The notes beneath the pieces are model-generated. The model saw only the letters and a list, made by a program, of their open reading frames with translations, did no database searches and was not told the origin of the DNA. From positions 558,001 through 622,000 of the forward strand of contig NZ_JAHDAU010000001.1 of the NCBI RefSeq assembly GCF_021991835.1: a stretch of 64,000 nucleotides of DNA. Reading direction: 5' to 3'. The first letter of the stretch is position 1; the number at the start of each line of letters is the position of its first letter. The translations under genes and the position numbers were made by a program. This DNA comes from Polaribacter sargassicola. Its GTDB lineage: Bacteria > Bacteroidota > Bacteroidia > Flavobacteriales > Flavobacteriaceae. Below are positions 26,034 to 35,043 of this stretch, in pieces.

Positions 26034-26349
26034 TGCTCTATAATATTTTTATTCAGATTCTAATTTAACTGCTACGAATTCTAATTAGCTTAAAAATTAA
26101 CTATAAACTCAAATTATATTTGAAGAATAATCAAATAAAAAGTAGTTATGTTAACTTTCGTTTACCTATTTTTTCATTCTTTAAGAATGCGTATATTTAC
26201 GAATTAGTAAAATCAGGTCTTTTTTTTGTATTGGTCTGATAATCAATTTATGAATCTAACGTTTTTTGAGTTTTAGTATGTGTTTTTAGATAATTAAAGC
26301 CTAAAAATATTTTTCAAAATAAAAAAACGATAATAATATATAATTTTAC
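26034..26349. other. Long A+T-rich leader upstream of ricT
   Basis: About 316 bases without a supportable gene. It holds a TATATTTG promoter-like box (26115-26122), a CATTCTT/AAGAATG hairpin (~26175-26189), a direct repeat of ATTCTAATT, and a 19-codon open frame (ATG 26148 to TAG 26207) of doubtful meaning. Confidence 0.5.
26115..26122 (+). promoter_or_regulatory. Candidate -7 box (TATATTTG) far upstream of ricT
   Basis: TATATTTG fits the consensus but is 228 bases before the ricT ATG and has no TTG partner. If used, it would give a long leader. Confidence 0.3.
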
Positions 26350-27843
26350 ATGGCATGTGGTAGTTGTGGTACAACAGAAAATGGTGTACCTAGAGGTTGT
26401 AAAAGTAATGGTAATTGTGGGTCTGGTAGTTGTGGTAGTGGTAGTCAAAAATTAGCAGTTTTTGATTGGTTGTCTAACATGACGTTGCCAAGTGGCCAAA
26501 AAAGATTTAACATTTTTGAAGTTCGTTTTAAAAACGGAAGAAAACATTTTTATAAAAATGTAGATAATTTACCCTTAACAATGGGTGATATTATTGCTGT
26601 AGAAGGAAATCCTGGGCACGATATTGGTACAATTTCTTTAGCTGGAGAATTGGTAAAAGTGCAAATGAAAAAGCGCAAAATTACAGAAGATCATGAAGAT
26701 GTTAAGAAAATTTATAGAAAAGCTACACAAAAAGATATAGATATTTGGCAAAAAGCTAGAGATAGAGAAGAAGAAACACAAAGAAGAGGAAGAGAGATTT
26801 TAGGTAAATTAGGTTTGCAAATGAAACTTTCTGACGTTGAATTTCAGGGAGATGGAAACAAAGCAACTTTTTATTATACAGCAGATGCAAGGGTAGATTT
26901 TAGACAGCTAATTAGAGATTTGGCAAGTGCTTTTTCTATTCGTGTAGAAATGAAACAAGTAGGTGCAAGACAAGAAGCAGCCAGATTAGGTGGTGTAGGT
27001 TCTTGTGGTAGAGAGTTATGTTGTTCTACTTGGTTAACAGATTTTAGAAAAGTTACAACTTCTGCAGCACGTTATCAACAATTATCTTTAAATCCGTTAA
27101 AATTAGCTGGGCAATGTGGTAAGTTAAAATGCTGTTTAAATTTTGAGTTAGATACTTATTTAGATGCTTTAAAAGCTTTTCCTAAACAAGATGTTGTCTT
27201 AAAAACAGAAAAAGGAGAAGCTGTTTTTGTTAAGATGGATATTTTTAAACAACATTTGTGGTATACATATAAAGAAGAGCGTTTTAAGTGGTTTAGATTA
27301 ACTCTAGATCAAGTTTTAGAAATTATAGACTTGAATAAAAATAACGAAAAATCTATTTCGTTAGAAGAGTATGAAGCAGATGTAATAATTCCGGAAAAAG
27401 TAGATTTTGAAGATGCTGTAGGTCAAGATAGTTTAACTCGTTTTGATGTACCTAAAACAAGTAAACGTAAAAGAAATAATAGAAACCGTAAAAAAACTGT
27501 TGCAGCTGTTGCTACTAATAAAAATAATCCAAAACCAAATCCTAGACAAAGGCCAAATTCTAATCAGAAAAGAAAACCTTTAGCTAAAAAACAGGTTAAT
27601 CAGAATCAGCAACCAAATCAACAACAAAAACCAGAAGGAAATCAAAAGCCGAAACCAAGACCTAGGCCAAGACCTCAACAAAAACCAAAACATAACGCTC
27701 AAAGAAATACTAAACAAAATCCTCAAGGAAATAATAATACAAATAAACCAGAGGGAGAAGTTAAAAAGGTAAATAAACCAAGAAGAAATAATAGAAACCG
27801 TAAAAATAAGCCTAAAAATGACAACAATTCTGAAAAGAAATAG
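26350..27843 (+). CDS. ricT: PSP1/RicT-like iron-sulfur regulatory protein with basic tail
   Basis: A 497-residue protein. The first ~30 residues are Cys/Gly-rich (Cys 3, 6, 17, 23, 28). A PSP1 (YaaT/RicT) domain follows, with cysteine clusters GSCGRELCCSTW and GQCGKLKCCLNF that fit Fe-S cluster binding. From ~residue 375 to the end is a low-complexity Lys/Arg/Asn/Pro/Gln tail, absent from B. subtilis RicT, with an RNA-binding look. In Bacillus RicT acts with RicA and RicF on RNase Y and mRNA processing; neither partner is in this window. Its 3' end overlaps gldH by 26 bases. Confidence 0.88.
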   Translation: MACGSCGTTENGVPRGCKSNGNCGSGSCGSGSQKLAVFDWLSNMTLPSGQKRFNIFEVRFKNGRKHFYKNVDNLPLTMGDIIAVEGNPGHDIGTISLAGELVKVQMKKRKITEDHEDVKKIYRKATQKDIDIWQKARDREEETQRRGREILGKLGLQMKLSDVEFQGDGNKATFYYTADARVDFRQLIRDLASAFSIRVEMKQVGARQEAARLGGVGSCGRELCCSTWLTDFRKVTTSAARYQQLSLNPLKLAGQCGKLKCCLNFELDTYLDALKAFPKQDVVLKTEKGEAVFVKMDIFKQHLWYTYKEERFKWFRLTLDQVLEIIDLNKNNEKSISLEEYEADVIIPEKVDFEDAVGQDSLTRFDVPKTSKRKRNNRNRKKTVAAVATNKNNPKPNPRQRPNSNQKRKPLAKKQVNQNQQPNQQQKPEGNQKPKPRPRPRPQQKPKHNAQRNTKQNPQGNNNTNKPEGEVKKVNKPRRNNRNRKNKPKNDNNSEKK

Positions 27844-28318
27844 TTTTTTTATTTTTTTACTGTCTCTTTTTTTAATGCTTTCTTGTAAAGATAATACTGA
27901 TTTTAATCAATATAAATCGATAAACAAACAAGGATGGAAAGCAAATGAAAAAATATTATTTAAAATTGATGTAAAAGATACTATTTCACCTAAAAATTTG
28001 TTTATCAATCTTAGAAATAATAACGATTATCAGTTTAGTAATTTGTATTTAATTACAGAACTTAATTTTCCTAACGGAACAATTGTTGTAGATACTCTTC
28101 AATATGAAATGACAGATGCAGCAGGGAATTTTTTAGGTACTGGTTTTTCAGAAATAAAAGAAAATAAATTATTCTATAAAGAAAAAAAAGTCTTTCCTAT
28201 ATCAGGAGAATATCAGTTTAATGTACGTCACGCAATGCGTAAAAGTGGAGATGTTAAACCAATTGAATTTTTACAAGGCATTCAAGAAGTTGGTTTTAGT
28301 ATTGAAAAAATAGATTAA
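27818..28318 (+). CDS. gldH: Gliding motility lipoprotein GldH
   Basis: A 166-residue lipoprotein with a signal peptide ending FLMLSC. The mature part has the GldH pattern, including FKIDVKDT, NLYLITELNFPNG and a C-terminal MRKSGDVKPIEFLQGIQEVGFSIEK. GldH is needed for gliding in Flavobacterium johnsoniae. The gene overlaps the end of ricT by 26 bases and ends one base before the PBP1A ATG, so the three are co-translated in one operon. This order is typical of the class Flavobacteriia. Confidence 0.92.
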   Translation: MTTILKRNSFFIFLLSLFLMLSCKDNTDFNQYKSINKQGWKANEKILFKIDVKDTISPKNLFINLRNNNDYQFSNLYLITELNFPNGTIVVDTLQYEMTDAAGNFLGTGFSEIKENKLFYKEKKVFPISGEYQFNVRHAMRKSGDVKPIEFLQGIQEVGFSIEKID

Positions 28319-28319
28319 A

Positions 28320-30605
28320 ATGGCAAAAAAAGAAACAACAAATTTTAAAAAATATATAAAATGGTTCTGGGGAATTATTTTAGGCGGATTTTCTGTAATT
28401 CTTCTAATGTTTTTCTTAGCTTCATTAGGTGTTTTTGGAGCATTACCAACTTTTGAAGAATTAGAAAACCCACAAACTAATTTAGCAACAGAAGTAATTT
28501 CTTCTGATGGTAAAACAATTGGTAAATATGCAACAGAAAACAGAACGCCAATAAAGTTTAAAGATTTACCAGATAATTTGGTTAAAGCTTTAGTAGCAAC
28601 AGAAGATGAACGTTTTTTTGAACATTCTGGTATTGATTTTAGAGGTTTAGCAAGAGCTATATCTAAATTAGGTGCTGGCGGAGGTGCAAGTACTATTACA
28701 CAACAATTGGCTAAAAATTTATTTAACAACGGAGGTTCTAGTAATAAAGCAGAAAGACTTTTGCAAAAAATGAAAGAATGGATTGTTGCTACAAAATTAG
28801 AGCGTCAGTATACAAAACAAGAAATTATTGCAATGTATTTAAATACACAAGGTTTTTTGTTTAATGCCTCTGGTATTCGTTCTGCAGCTCGTATTTATTT
28901 TGGTAAAGAAGCTAAAGATTTAGATATACAAGAATCTGCAATAATTGTTGCAATGTTAAAAAACCCAAGACAATATAATCCGCATAGAGAAATCTCTAAA
29001 AAGAAGTCTTTATCAAGAAGAAATGTGGTTTTTTATCAAATGCATAAAAATGGATTTATATCAGAACAAGAAAAAGATTCTTTACAAAAATTGCCTTTAA
29101 AGATTAATTTTACACCAGAAAGTCACGATGAAGGTTCTGCAACTTATTTTAGAGCATATTTACAAAAAATGATGCATAAATGGGTAAGAGAAAATCCTAA
29201 ACCAAACGGAGAAAAATATAATATTTACACAGATGGATTAAAAATTTATGTAACCATAGATTCTAGAATGCAACAATATGCAGAAGAAGCTGTAAAAGAA
29301 CATATCTCTAATTTACAATCTTACTTTTTTGCAGAACAAAAAAGAAATAAGAATGCTCCTTTTTACGATTTAGAACCATCAGAAATTAAAGTAATTTTAG
29401 AAAGAGGAAAGAAAAACTCTGATAGATACAAAAGATTAAAAATTGCAGGAAAGTCTGAAAAAGAAATAAATAAAATTTTTAATACTAAAACAGAAATGAG
29501 AGTATTTTCTTGGAAAGGAGATATAGATACTGTTATGTCTCCGATAGATTCTGTAAGATATTATAAATACTTTTTAAGATCTGGTTTGTTATCTATAGAA
29601 CCACAATCTGGCCATATAAAAGCTTGGGTTGGTGGTATAAATAATAAACACTTTAAATATGATGCAGTTGCACAACAAAAAAGACAAGTAGGTTCTACTT
29701 TTAAACCTTTTGTTTATGCTACAGCTATCAATCAATTAAAATTATCTCCTTGTGATGAATATCCAAATATACCATACACAATTCCGCAAGGTAAATATGG
29801 TATATTAGAAGATTGGACTCCAAAAAACTCTGATGATGAATATGGAGAAATGTTAACTCTAAAAGATGGTTTAGCAGGTTCTGTAAACACAATGTCTGCT
29901 AGATTAATAGATATGGTTTCTCCAGAAAATGTGGTTCGTTTGGCTAAATCTGCAGGTATAAAAAGTAATATTAATGCAAATCCATCAATTGCATTAGGTG
30001 CGGTAGATTTATCTTTATATGAAATGGTAAGTGCTTACTCTACTTTCGCAAACAAAGGTTTAAGAGTATCGCCAATGATTGTAACCAGAATAGAAGATAA
30101 AAACGGAACTGTTTTAGAAGAATTTATACCAGAAACTAAAGAGGTTTTAAGTGAAGAGTCTGCTTATGTTGTTTTAGATTTATTAAAAGGTGTAACGCAA
30201 TCTGGTTCTGGAGTTCGTTTAAGATTACCTTGGCAAAAACCAGGTTATGTAACAGGATATCCATATAATTTTACAAATCCGATAGCTGGTAAAACAGGTA
30301 CAACACAAAATCAATCAGATGGTTGGTTTATGGGAATTGTACCTAATTTAGCAACTGGTGTTTGGACAGGAGGAGAAGATAGATCAACGCATTTTGCAGG
30401 AATAGCAAAAGGACAAGGAGCAACAATGTCTTTGCCTACTTGGGCTTTGTTTATGAAAAAATGTTATGCAGATAAAGCGTTAAATATTAGTAAAGAAGAT
30501 TTTGAAAAGCCAGAAAACTTAACGATTAATATAGATTGTAGTGGTAGTAATGTAGATGAAGATGAAGAAAAAATAGTAGAACCAGATGAAGATATCGATT
30601 TTTAA
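28320..30605 (+). CDS. Penicillin-binding protein 1A, bifunctional transglycosylase/transpeptidase
   Basis: A 761-residue class A PBP. One N-terminal membrane helix (~16-40) is followed by the GT51 domain with catalytic Glu95 (TEDERFFEHSG) and GASTITQQLAKN. The transpeptidase domain has S459-TFK (GSTFKPF), SVN (GSVNTMS) and KTGTT. It builds and cross-links peptidoglycan at the outer face of the inner membrane. The tail is acidic. The gene starts one base after gldH. Confidence 0.95.
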   Translation: MAKKETTNFKKYIKWFWGIILGGFSVILLMFFLASLGVFGALPTFEELENPQTNLATEVISSDGKTIGKYATENRTPIKFKDLPDNLVKALVATEDERFFEHSGIDFRGLARAISKLGAGGGASTITQQLAKNLFNNGGSSNKAERLLQKMKEWIVATKLERQYTKQEIIAMYLNTQGFLFNASGIRSAARIYFGKEAKDLDIQESAIIVAMLKNPRQYNPHREISKKKSLSRRNVVFYQMHKNGFISEQEKDSLQKLPLKINFTPESHDEGSATYFRAYLQKMMHKWVRENPKPNGEKYNIYTDGLKIYVTIDSRMQQYAEEAVKEHISNLQSYFFAEQKRNKNAPFYDLEPSEIKVILERGKKNSDRYKRLKIAGKSEKEINKIFNTKTEMRVFSWKGDIDTVMSPIDSVRYYKYFLRSGLLSIEPQSGHIKAWVGGINNKHFKYDAVAQQKRQVGSTFKPFVYATAINQLKLSPCDEYPNIPYTIPQGKYGILEDWTPKNSDDEYGEMLTLKDGLAGSVNTMSARLIDMVSPENVVRLAKSAGIKSNINANPSIALGAVDLSLYEMVSAYSTFANKGLRVSPMIVTRIEDKNGTVLEEFIPETKEVLSEESAYVVLDLLKGVTQSGSGVRLRLPWQKPGYVTGYPYNFTNPIAGKTGTTQNQSDGWFMGIVPNLATGVWTGGEDRSTHFAGIAKGQGATMSLPTWALFMKKCYADKALNISKEDFEKPENLTINIDCSGSNVDEDEEKIVEPDEDIDF

Positions 30606-30653
30606 AATTGATATTATTTTACTATATTTAAGCAAAACAGAACTATTTAGACA

Positions 30654-31355
30654 ATGATTAACAAGAAAGTAAATAATGTTAGAGATGCTTTAAAAGGCGT
30701 TAAAGACGGGATGACTTTTATGTTAGGTGGTTTTGGTTTGTGTGGTATACCAGAAAAAGCAATTGCAGAATTGGTTAAACTTGATGTTAGAAATGTTACT
30801 TGTATTTCTAATAATGCTGGTGTAGATGATTTTGGTTTGGGTTTACTACTTAAAAACAAACAAATAAAAAAAATGATTTCTTCTTATGTTGGCGAAAATG
30901 AAGAGTTTGAGCGCCAAATGTTATCAGGAGAATTAGAAGTAGAATTAACACCACAAGGAACTTTAGCCGAAAAATGTAGAGCCGCACAAGCAGGTTTTCC
31001 TGCGTTTTACACTCCTGCGGGATACGGAACAGAAGTAGCAAAAGGAAAAGAAACTAGAGAGTTTGACGGTAAAATGTATGTTTTAGAGACAGCTTTTAAA
31101 GCAGATTTTGCTTTTATAAAAGCTTGGAAAGGTGATGCTGCGGGTAATTTAGTTTTTAAAGGAACTGCAAGAAATTTTAATCCTAATATGTGTGGTGCTG
31201 CAACAATTACTGTTGTAGAGGTAGAAGAATTAGTGCCTGTTGGAGAGTTAGATCCTAATAATATTCACATTCCAGGAATATTTGTACAAAGAATTTTTGA
31301 AGGAAAAAATTACGAGAAAAGAATAGAGCAACGAACTGTAATACAAAAAAGCTAG
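30654..31355 (+). CDS. scoA: 3-oxoacid CoA-transferase subunit A
   Basis: A 233-residue alpha subunit of a family I CoA transferase. [25 protein letters not shown] and the [14 protein letters not shown] segment are typical of succinyl-CoA:3-ketoacid CoA transferase (SCOT) alpha chains. With subunit B it moves CoA between succinyl-CoA and acetoacetate or similar acids. The B gene begins 2 bases after its stop codon. The gene lies 48 bases after PBP1A, with no terminator visible. Confidence 0.94.
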   Translation: MINKKVNNVRDALKGVKDGMTFMLGGFGLCGIPEKAIAELVKLDVRNVTCISNNAGVDDFGLGLLLKNKQIKKMISSYVGENEEFERQMLSGELEVELTPQGTLAEKCRAAQAGFPAFYTPAGYGTEVAKGKETREFDGKMYVLETAFKADFAFIKAWKGDAAGNLVFKGTARNFNPNMCGAATITVVEVEELVPVGELDPNNIHIPGIFVQRIFEGKNYEKRIEQRTVIQKS

Positions 31356-31357
31356 TT

Positions 31358-32011
31358 ATGTTAGATAAAAACGGAATAGCAAAAAGAATTGCACAAGAGG
31401 TTCAAAATGATTTCTACGTAAACTTAGGTATTGGCATACCTACTTTGGTAGCTAATTATGTAAGAGAAGATATAGAAGTAGAATTTCAGAGCGAAAATGG
31501 TGTTTTAGGAATGGGCCCTTTTCCTTTTGATGGAGAAGAAGACGCAGATATTATTAATGCAGGCAAACAAACAATAACTACTATGCCTGGCGCAAGTTTT
31601 TTTGATTCTGCGCTTAGTTTTTCTATGATTCGTGGTAAACATGTAGATTTAACTATTTTAGGTGCAATGGAAGTAGCACAAAATGGAGATATTGCCAATT
31701 GGAAAATTCCAGGAAAAATGGTAAAAGGTATGGGTGGTGCAATGGATTTGGTAGCTTCTGCAGAAAATATTATTGTTGCTATGATGCACACTAATAAAAG
31801 AGGTGCTTCTAAAATTTTAAAAAAATGTTCTTTGCCTTTAACAGGTGTAGGTTGTGTAACAAAAATAGTAACCAATTTAGCTGTTTTAGAAGTAAAAGAT
31901 AATCAGTTTCACTTATTAGAAAGAGCTCCTGGAATTTCTGTAAAAGAAATACAAGAAGCTACAGAAGGAACTTTAATTGTAAATGGAGAAATACCAGAAA
32001 TGAATATTTAA
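31358..32011 (+). CDS. scoB: 3-oxoacid CoA-transferase subunit B
   Basis: A 217-residue beta subunit. The catalytic glutamate lies in FQSENGVLGMGPFP (Glu ~46), with IGIPTLVANY before it and DLTILGAMEVAQNGDIANW after it. It pairs with the preceding alpha subunit. The first of three small membrane-protein genes starts one base after its stop codon, so that gene is translationally coupled to the transferase. Confidence 0.94.
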   Translation: MLDKNGIAKRIAQEVQNDFYVNLGIGIPTLVANYVREDIEVEFQSENGVLGMGPFPFDGEEDADIINAGKQTITTMPGASFFDSALSFSMIRGKHVDLTILGAMEVAQNGDIANWKIPGKMVKGMGGAMDLVASAENIIVAMMHTNKRGASKILKKCSLPLTGVGCVTKIVTNLAVLEVKDNQFHLLERAPGISVKEIQEATEGTLIVNGEIPEMNI

Positions 32012-32012
32012 A

Positions 32013-32243
32013 ATGGAACTATTTAAAAAAGTATATTGGTTAATTTACCCTCTTTTAATTGTTGTATTTATATTGATAAGCGAAAAGGTATTTAATGTTG
32101 AAAATACAGTTTTAAGTACCTCTATCGCAGTTACATTATCTTTTATTTTATCTCCTAGAGTGGTAATGATTGACAAACAAAACGGAGAAGAAGAACAAAT
32201 AAAATGGCTTTTTTTCAAAAAAGTAATTAATAAAGAACTTTAA
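32013..32243 (+). CDS. Small two-helix membrane protein, tandem paralogue 1
   Basis: A 76-residue protein I cannot place in a known family. A short basic N-terminus (ELFKKVYW) is followed by two hydrophobic segments (~9-25 and ~33-49). The tail is polar: SPRVVMIDKQNGEEEQIKW then LFFKK. The next gene's first 14 residues are almost identical in DNA, so the pair arose by recent tandem duplication. It starts one base after scoB. Confidence 0.72.
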   Translation: MELFKKVYWLIYPLLIVVFILISEKVFNVENTVLSTSIAVTLSFILSPRVVMIDKQNGEEEQIKWLFFKKVINKEL

Positions 32244-32244
32244 A

Positions 32245-32472
32245 ATGGAATTATTTAAAAAAGTATATTGGTTAATCTACCCAATATTAATTATTGTTTT
32301 TATGTGGATTTTCGATTTTGTTTATACAACAGATAGTTTCCCTTTAAAAATAGCAATTTGTAGTGTTGTTGCTTTTATTTTATCACCAAGAAAAAAAATA
32401 ATTTTAACACAAACAGGAAAAACAAAACAAATAAATTGGCTTTTTCTAAAGAAACCAATTAGTTTAGATTAA
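32245..32472 (+). CDS. Small two-helix membrane protein, tandem paralogue 2
   Basis: A 75-residue paralogue of the preceding gene, starting one base after its stop. It shares MELFKKVYWLIYP, two hydrophobic segments and a tail of the form LSPRKKIILTQTG...QINWLFLKKP. The tail has the alternating look of beta strands and is rich in Lys. Function unknown; probably an inner-membrane protein with both ends in the cytoplasm. Confidence 0.72.
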   Translation: MELFKKVYWLIYPILIIVFMWIFDFVYTTDSFPLKIAICSVVAFILSPRKKIILTQTGKTKQINWLFLKKPISLD

Positions 32473-32508
32473 AAATGCTTTTTTTGAATAGATAAATTAA
32501 ATATTGCC

Positions 32509-32739
32509 ATGGAATATCTTGCTAAAAAACCAGGTTTGGTAATTTTTTTATTAACAATAATTTTTGTTGGAATTTTAGACTTTGGCTTTAAAATTGATAA
32601 TTCAATTGTTAGAATACTTATAGCAGCACCTATGGCAGCTTTTTTGTCTCCAAGAAAGAAAATAATTAATACGCAATCCGGAGATAAAACTCAAATTACT
32701 TGGTTTTTTCTAAAGAAACCATTAGTATTAGATAAATAA
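32509..32739 (+). CDS. Small two-helix membrane protein, tandem paralogue 3
   Basis: A 76-residue protein, more diverged at the N-terminus (MEYLAKKPGLVIF) but with the same FLSPRKKIINTQSG...QITWFFLKKP tail as paralogue 2. It starts 36 bases after paralogue 2. The shared tail indicates that this is the constrained, functional part. No known family is recognised. Confidence 0.7.
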   Translation: MEYLAKKPGLVIFLLTIIFVGILDFGFKIDNSIVRILIAAPMAAFLSPRKKIINTQSGDKTQITWFFLKKPLVLDK

Positions 32740-32785
32740 TATAAATCAGGCACACTTTCTCTTTTTAGAGAATTAAAAAATATAA

Positions 32786-33547
32786 ATGAAGATAATATCA
32801 TACAACGTAAATGGCATTAGAGCCGCATTAAAAAAAGGCTTTTTAGATTGGTTAGAAGCCGCAAATCCAGATGTAATTTGTATTCAAGAAACTAAAGCAC
32901 ATAAAGATCAATTAAATGTAATCGATTTTGAAAATGCAGGTTATCCTTATCATTATTGGTTTTCTGCACAAAAAAAAGGATACTCTTCTGTAGCCATTTT
33001 TTGCAAAGAAAAACCAAATCATGTAGCTTACGGTACAGGAATTGAAACTATGGATTTTGAGGGTAGAAACCTTCGTGTAGATTTTGATGATGTTTCTATA
33101 ATGAGTTTGTATTTGCCTTCTGGTACTAATGCAGAAAGGTTGGGTTTTAAGTTTAATTATATGGATGAATTTCAAGAATACATCAATAATTTAAAACAAG
33201 AAATACCTAATTTAGTTATTTGCGGAGACTATAATATTTGTCATAATGCAATAGACATTCATAACCCAAAAATGAAAGGCGTTTCGGGGTTTTTACCAGA
33301 AGAAAGAACTTGGTTAGGTAGTTTTATCGATAGCGGTTTTATAGATAGTTTTCGTTATTTAAATCCAGAAAGACAAGAGTATTCTTGGTGGAGTTATAGA
33401 GCAAATTCTAGAGCAAATAATAAAGGTTGGCGTTTAGATTACGCAATGGTTTCTAAACCATTAAAAGACAAAATAGCAAGAGCTTATATTTTGCCAGAAG
33501 CCAAACATTCAGATCATTGTCCAATAGCCCTAGAATTAGATATTTAA
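32786..33547 (+). CDS. xth: Exodeoxyribonuclease III (AP endonuclease)
   Basis: A 253-residue endonuclease/exonuclease/phosphatase-fold enzyme. It begins MKIISYNVNGIRAALKKG, with metal ligand Glu in CIQETKAH, then CGDYNICH, GWRLDYAMVS and the catalytic SDHCPIALE. It cuts at abasic sites and removes 3' blocks in base-excision repair. Full length. The lytic transglycosylase gene follows after 6 bases. Confidence 0.94.
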   Translation: MKIISYNVNGIRAALKKGFLDWLEAANPDVICIQETKAHKDQLNVIDFENAGYPYHYWFSAQKKGYSSVAIFCKEKPNHVAYGTGIETMDFEGRNLRVDFDDVSIMSLYLPSGTNAERLGFKFNYMDEFQEYINNLKQEIPNLVICGDYNICHNAIDIHNPKMKGVSGFLPEERTWLGSFIDSGFIDSFRYLNPERQEYSWWSYRANSRANNKGWRLDYAMVSKPLKDKIARAYILPEAKHSDHCPIALELDI

Positions 33548-33553
33548 TATTTT

Positions 33554-34867
33554 ATGAACAAATTTTTAGTACTATTTTTTTTTAGTATTTCTGTTTTTAG
33601 TCAACAAGAAAATAATAGTAAAAATACAGATACAGACACTTTATTAATTGAAAATGATTCTATAATTAAACCAGCTAAAGAAAACTATTTTTCTGATAGA
33701 GAGTTAGATATAATTGATAGTTTGTTGGTTAATCAAAAATTTAATTCATCGTTAGTAGACACTTTAGAGTATGTAATCGATGATATAGATATTATTGGTA
33801 GTACTACAAATAAAGTGCTAACTACAAGTTTATTAAAAGACAGACTAGCGAGTTTAAATAGTAAAACTCCTTTTGATTTAGAGTTTAACCCTGCTTTAGA
33901 AAAAGTAATTAATAGCTATTTATTACGAAGAAAAAAATATTACCCGGCTTTAATGGCCAAAGCAAAATATTATTTTCCAATGTTTGAGCAATATCTAGAT
34001 CAATATGATATTCCTTTAGAAATGAAATATTTAGCTATTGTAGAGTCTGCTTTAAGACCTAAAATAAAATCTGGAGTTGGTGCCACAGGTTTATGGCAAT
34101 TTATGTACGGTACAGGTATAGAGTTCGATTTAAAAGTAAGTTCTTATGTAGATGAACGTCAAGATCCTGTAAAATCTACAATTGCAGCTTGTAAATATTT
34201 AAGCCAATTATTTACCATTTTTGGTGACTGGGATTTGGCTTTAGCTGCTTATAATTCTGGCCCAGGAAACGTTAGAAAAGCAATAAAACGCTCTGGCGGA
34301 TATAAGAATTATTGGAATATTAGACCTTATTTGCCAAGAGAAACAGCTAGTTATGTACCTGCCTTTTATGCTACAATGTATATTTTTGAATACGCAAATG
34401 AGCACAAAATATATTCTGAATTGCCAAAGTTTTTTAATTTTCAAACAGATACAATTAGAATTAAAAGAACTATTGGTTTTGATCAAATTTCTGAAAAAAT
34501 AGATGTAGATGAAGAGGTTTTAACAGAGCTAAATCCATCTTATAAGTTAGATATTATACCTTATATTAAAGATAGAAATTATGCATTAAGGTTGCCAAGT
34601 AATAAGATTGTATCTTTTTTAGATAAAGAACAAGAAATTTATGCTTTAGCAGATTCTGATGATGCACAAAGAGAAAAACCTTTACCTAAATATTTTGAAA
34701 TGGACCAACGTATTAGATATAAGGTGCAAAGTGGAGATTATTTAGGTAAGATTGCCAATAAGTTTGGTGTGCGTGTTAGTGAGCTAAAAAGATGGAACGG
34801 TCTAAAAACTAGCAGAATAAAGGTTGGACAAAGGTTGTCTGTTTATCCAAGAAGAATAGGTATATAA
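33554..34867 (+). CDS. Membrane-bound lytic murein transglycosylase with LysM domain (MltD-like)
   Basis: A 437-residue exported protein with a signal peptide (MNKFLVLFFFSISVFSQ). The SLT domain has the catalytic Glu in VESALRPK followed by GATGLWQFM, and DWDLALAAYNSGPGNV. One LysM repeat at the C-terminus (YKVQSGDYLGKIANKFG to VGQRLSVYP) would bind peptidoglycan. It cleaves glycan strands in the periplasm, complementing PBP1A encoded upstream in the same run of genes. Confidence 0.92.
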   Translation: MNKFLVLFFFSISVFSQQENNSKNTDTDTLLIENDSIIKPAKENYFSDRELDIIDSLLVNQKFNSSLVDTLEYVIDDIDIIGSTTNKVLTTSLLKDRLASLNSKTPFDLEFNPALEKVINSYLLRRKKYYPALMAKAKYYFPMFEQYLDQYDIPLEMKYLAIVESALRPKIKSGVGATGLWQFMYGTGIEFDLKVSSYVDERQDPVKSTIAACKYLSQLFTIFGDWDLALAAYNSGPGNVRKAIKRSGGYKNYWNIRPYLPRETASYVPAFYATMYIFEYANEHKIYSELPKFFNFQTDTIRIKRTIGFDQISEKIDVDEEVLTELNPSYKLDIIPYIKDRNYALRLPSNKIVSFLDKEQEIYALADSDDAQREKPLPKYFEMDQRIRYKVQSGDYLGKIANKFGVRVSELKRWNGLKTSRIKVGQRLSVYPRRIGI

Positions 34868-35043
34868 TTGATTGAGTTTGTAAAAAAATAAAGTATAATT
34901 TTACTTTTTTTAAATAATAAATATTGATTATGGTAATTATATAAAAAAATAAAACGTTTCTTTAGATAATATTTAAAAATGGAACAGTATTTGTTGTCAT
35001 AGAATCAATAATCAAACTCAAAAAGTATTTAAAAGTTAATCTT

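Noticed and set aside
26148..26207. 19-codon open frame upstream of ricT
   Set aside because: Too short, hydrophobic codons are expected in A+T-rich DNA, and no translation signal is visible. Kept only as part of the leader note.
27470..27835. Apparent repeat array in the 3' part of ricT
   Set aside because: The Lys/Asn/Pro/Gln-rich tail gives repetitive DNA but no regular repeat-spacer pattern, so it is neither CRISPR nor a tandem satellite.
31486..31875. 129-codon minus-strand frame opposite scoB
   Set aside because: Entirely antisense to a clear CoA-transferase subunit, with no promoter or family resemblance.
34872..35021. 9-bp inverted repeat TTGAGTTTG/CAAACTCAA, 133 bases apart
   Set aside because: Short arms at a long distance in A+T-rich sequence are probably chance.
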